Assembly: GCA_963705355.1 (NCBI GenBank)
Contig: OY970070.1
Coordinates: 620,001 to 684,000 of the forward strand
Length of the DNA: 64,000 nucleotides
Reading direction: 5' to 3'
Origin: COMBO-56-21 sp963705355
GTDB lineage: Archaea > Thermoplasmatota > Thermoplasmata > UBA10834
Positions 61,689 to 64,000 of the stretch are shown piece by piece (position 1 is the stretch's first letter; every line of letters begins with the position of its first letter). Position numbers and translations under genes: made by a program. The notes under the pieces are model-generated. The model saw nothing but the letters and a program-made list of their open reading frames with translations, did no database searches and was not told the DNA's origin.

Positions 61689-62228
61689 ATGCAGATGGGT
61701 CGGAAGAGCACGATGACGGACACAGCGGAGAAGACCACCAATGATCTGAGGGCTTGGACGGTCCGTACGAAGAGGGGTCATGCGAAAACCCTCATGGACA
61801 AGATCCTCGCAAGCATTTCCTCGTCCGATGTTCAGGTGCTCGTGGCACGGGCGGACGCGGTTTTTGGCTTCGATCACCTTCGGAGCGCACTCTATCACGC
61901 AAGGCGGGCAATGGAGGGTGGGACGAATTCCTCTGACTCATTGGCAATGGAGACTCTTCTGTATGCCTCGGGCGAGAGGCAGCTGAGCACTGCGATAAAG
62001 AAGATGTCGGTGAACGCTCAAACGGAGGAACTCGTCGTGGCACAGCTCGCGGGACACCCAATCGGACCTGAAGAGGATTGGCGTAAGTTGGATGTCGCAA
62101 CCGGCCTTACGGCAGATCGATTGCTACGGTTCGGCTTGACTAAGACTGAGCTCGCGACCATAGGAAACAGATCTCCCTTGGAGCTGGTCCTGGAGAAGAT
62201 CGCCGCGGTCGACATACTGAAGAAATAG
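61689..62228 (+). CDS. cgi121: KEOPS complex subunit Cgi121
   Basis: A 179-residue Cgi121 homolog, part of the KEOPS complex that makes the t6A37 tRNA modification. Family marks are VFGFDHLRSALYHARRAM, LAMETLLYASGERQLSTAIKKM. Several starts are possible (61689, 61695, 61713); 61713 would begin near the family N-terminus. Placement just after hel308 is recurrent in archaea and suggests cotranscription. Confidence 0.88.
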   Translation: MQMGRKSTMTDTAEKTTNDLRAWTVRTKRGHAKTLMDKILASISSSDVQVLVARADAVFGFDHLRSALYHARRAMEGGTNSSDSLAMETLLYASGERQLSTAIKKMSVNAQTEELVVAQLAGHPIGPEEDWRKLDVATGLTADRLLRFGLTKTELATIGNRSPLELVLEKIAAVDILKK

Positions 62229-62252
62229 CACAGATGGGTTCTTTCGCGGTCG

Positions 62253-62268
62253 GATATAGGTATAATTA
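62253..62268 (+). promoter_or_regulatory. TATA elements before the formiminotransferase gene
   Basis: GGATATAG and GTATAATT lie 20-30 bases upstream of the candidate starts 62281, 62287 and 62305. Confidence 0.5.
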
Positions 62269-62280
62269 GAGGCTAAGACG

Positions 62281-63204
62281 ATGCCCATGACCGGTCCGAC
62301 CTCGATGGCTGCAGTAGTGGAATGCGTACCCAATTTCAGCGAGGGACGGCGGAAGGAGGTAGTTGACAGGATCGTCTACTCCATTCGATCTGTCCCTGGG
62401 ATAAAGGTCCTCAATGTCGAGATGGACCCCGATCACAACAGATCGGTCGTGACATTCACGGGAAACCGTGAGAACGTCCAGGAGGGCGCCTTCAGAGGAG
62501 CTAGAGCGGCATCCGAGCTCATCGACCTTAACAAGCACAAGGGACAGCACCCTCGCATGGGAGCTCTGGACGTGCTGCCTTTCGTGCCCATATCTGGAGT
62601 CACCTTGGAGGACTGCGTGGAGATCGCCAACAAGGTTGGGGCGAGAATCGCCAAGGAGCTCAAGATTCCGGTCTATCTCTATGAATCGGCCGCGAAGAAA
62701 CCGGAGCGAGCGAACCTCGAGAACGTCCGTCGTGGGGAATTTGAGGGTCTGAAGGAGGCCATCCTCACGGACGAATCGAAGTACCCCGATTACGGGCCCA
62801 GGATGCTGCACCCGACCGCCGGGGCTGTGGCCGTTGGCGCGAGAATGCCATTGATCGCCTTCAATGTGAACCTCAAGTCGACCGATGTCAAGATAGCCAA
62901 GGAAATAGCTAAGAAGATCAGGGCCAGCAACGGAGGCCTCCCCAAAGTCAAAGCCCTAGGGTTCGCGCTGGAGGCGAGAGGGATGGTTCAGGTCTCGATG
63001 AACCTCACAGACTACACGGTCACCCCGATAACAAAAGTATTCGAGGCGATTGTCAAAGAGGCCGACGAAAAGGGCGTCGAAATCGCGGAGAGCGAAATCA
63101 TCGGACTGGTGCCGCTGGATGCGGTGTGCGACCTCGCGGCCAAGTATCTGAAGATCGGCCAATTCAGCAGCGACCAGGTTTTGGAGAGGAGAATTTGGGG
63201 TTGA
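62281..63204 (+). CDS. Glutamate formiminotransferase
   Basis: A 307-residue enzyme moving the formimino group of N-formiminoglutamate, from histidine breakdown, to tetrahydrofolate or an analog. It matches the N-terminal half of mammalian FTCD: VECVPNFSEGRRKEVVDRI, DPDHNRSVVTF, GQHPRMGALDVLPFVP, VPLDAVCDLAAKYL. The family start aligns with ATG 62305; 62281 is the longest frame. Its stop overlaps the TTG start of the cyclodeaminase gene. Confidence 0.93.
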   Translation: MPMTGPTSMAAVVECVPNFSEGRRKEVVDRIVYSIRSVPGIKVLNVEMDPDHNRSVVTFTGNRENVQEGAFRGARAASELIDLNKHKGQHPRMGALDVLPFVPISGVTLEDCVEIANKVGARIAKELKIPVYLYESAAKKPERANLENVRRGEFEGLKEAILTDESKYPDYGPRMLHPTAGAVAVGARMPLIAFNVNLKSTDVKIAKEIAKKIRASNGGLPKVKALGFALEARGMVQVSMNLTDYTVTPITKVFEAIVKEADEKGVEIAESEIIGLVPLDAVCDLAAKYLKIGQFSSDQVLERRIWG

Positions 63205-63824
63205 AAAACCTCGAGGCTCTGCGTTCGTTCTGCCTCGAGCTATCGTCCGACGCGCCTTCGCCAGGAGGAGGGACTGCATCCGCTGCCGCAGGCGCAATGG
63301 CGGCCTCGCTTCTAGCGATGGTCTGTGGGATAACTGCGAAGAGCAAGCGGCATGAGCCGAACAGGGAGAGACTCGACGCGCTCAAGGTCCATCTATCTGC
63401 AATGAGAGACGAACTCGTGAATCTCGCCAAAGAGGACGCGCGCGCGTACGACCTCGTTATCGAAGCGTTCAGGAAGAGCAGAGAGCACGAAAGCAAGGAG
63501 AGCGTCATGGCCGTGCAGGACGCGCTCAGGCTCGCAGCGGAGATCCCAATGAAGACCGCCGGCAAGTGCATCGACGTCCTGGAGGCCTCGGTTGGCGTGG
63601 CAGAACTTGGGAAACGAAGCGCTGCGTCGGACGTCGGCGTCGCAATCCTGTTAGCTGAGGCGGGATTCAAGGGCGCATCGATGAACGTCAGGACCAACCT
63701 CAAAGACCTCCAAGACTCGACGTTTGTCAAGTCGGCCGGGGGAAAGCTTGCTTCTTACGACAAGCGTGTGAAGGATCTCACCAGCGATGCTCTGGGAAGA
63801 CTCGGGAACGTAGCAGAAGGTTGA
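63201..63824 (+). CDS. Formiminotetrahydrofolate cyclodeaminase
   Basis: A 207-residue helical protein matching the C-terminal half of FTCD: SDAPSPGGGTASAAAGAMAA, the helical core, and TNLKDLQD near the C-terminus. It releases ammonia from 5-formimino-THF to give 5,10-methenyl-THF. The TTG at 63201 overlaps the previous stop (63202-63204) and has AGGAG nine bases upstream. The two genes thus form a coupled pair replacing the fused FTCD. Confidence 0.92.
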   Translation: MKNLEALRSFCLELSSDAPSPGGGTASAAAGAMAASLLAMVCGITAKSKRHEPNRERLDALKVHLSAMRDELVNLAKEDARAYDLVIEAFRKSREHESKESVMAVQDALRLAAEIPMKTAGKCIDVLEASVGVAELGKRSAASDVGVAILLAEAGFKGASMNVRTNLKDLQDSTFVKSAGGKLASYDKRVKDLTSDALGRLGNVAEG

Positions 63825-64000
63825 CGCCTCTGCGTGCTCTGACCGATTCTATCAATTCTGATACAGATAACGATAGATTTATATGAGCATAGTAAAATGA
63901 TAACTCGTCACAATCCTGTCAGTAGCCCATTGGGTTCAGAGCTATCGACAGGCGGAGCTTGGTAAGTCTTGGCAGGCAGTTACCTCAAGCAACTCCAACT
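63825..64000 (+). promoter_or_regulatory. Promoter-like region at the window end
   Basis: TTTATATG at 63878-63885 is a TATA-like box on the plus strand and should begin a transcript near 63905 that runs out of the window. A 22-codon ORF from 63897 ends before 63970. The downstream product is not visible. Confidence 0.35.

Overview
The window looks like a chromosomal stretch of an uncultured archaeon, most likely of the Thermoplasmatota. Archaeal markers include sn-glycerol-1-phosphate dehydrogenase (egsA), archaeal LonB, Hel308, the KEOPS subunit Cgi121, archaeal-type NadM, SepF, UPF0179, RtcB and many KaiC/RecA-like ATPases. Proteins with strings of zinc ribbons, and an Asn-Gly repeat in front of a membrane anchor, point to Thermoplasmatota; this phylum call is inference. 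TATA boxes about 26 bases from start codons suggest many leaderless mRNAs, mixed with strong GGAGG Shine-Dalgarno sites on internal and small genes. GTG and TTG starts are common.

Layout. 0-13 kb: a short-chain dehydrogenase, a GAF histidine kinase, an EF-Tu-domain-2-like mini protein, a winged-helix/TerB-like protein, an MFS transporter, a DUF5679 zinc ribbon, an ADP-forming acyl-CoA synthetase alpha subunit, a saccharopine-dehydrogenase-like protein, an amidohydrolase-RidA pair, a Ras-like GTPase, two tiny lysine-rich proteins and a primase-like protein lacking one catalytic carboxylate. 13.2-14.6 kb: a TnpB element with imperfect inverted ends. 14.6-25 kb: MFS, DUF1614, DUF123, a cation exchanger, uridine phosphorylase, a HEAT/tRNA-synthetase anticodon-domain protein, a phosphoesterase, a DEDD exonuclease, a RecJ-like nuclease and ornithine carbamoyltransferase. 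25-30.5 kb: tRNA-His and three zinc-ribbon genes, the last a 1158-residue membrane-anchored surface protein. 30.7-45 kb: rtcB (frameshifted), an HD phosphohydrolase, a KaiC-like ATPase, sepF, an integrase remnant, an S66 peptidase, an orphan tRNA 3' half, small membrane proteins, a TPR-PUA operon, a kinase-response regulator pair, egsA, UPF0179 and MoaD. 45-64 kb: intein-bearing, frameshifted nrdJ, an Fe-S flavoprotein, a YhaM-like nuclease, trpB2 with TRP-box-like operators, purC, an aminotransferase, a pair of KaiC-like ATPases, the lonB-nadM-pncC operon, hel308-cgi121 and the glutamate formiminotransferase/cyclodeaminase pair.

How the genes work together. Clear functional groups are NAD salvage (nadM with pncC), DNA repair and tRNA modification (hel308 with cgi121), histidine-derived one-carbon transfer to folate (the two ftcD halves), signalling (a sensor-less kinase coupled to a response regulator) and nucleotide metabolism (nrdJ, purC, udp, the HD protein). 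No CRISPR array, rRNA or large defence island is visible. The items most worth a second look are the HEAT/anticodon-domain protein, the zinc-ribbon surface protein with an apparent CUG start and PEF-type tail, the degenerate primase, the degenerate KaiC partner, the TnpB ends, the TRP boxes, and the frameshifts in rtcB and nrdJ.
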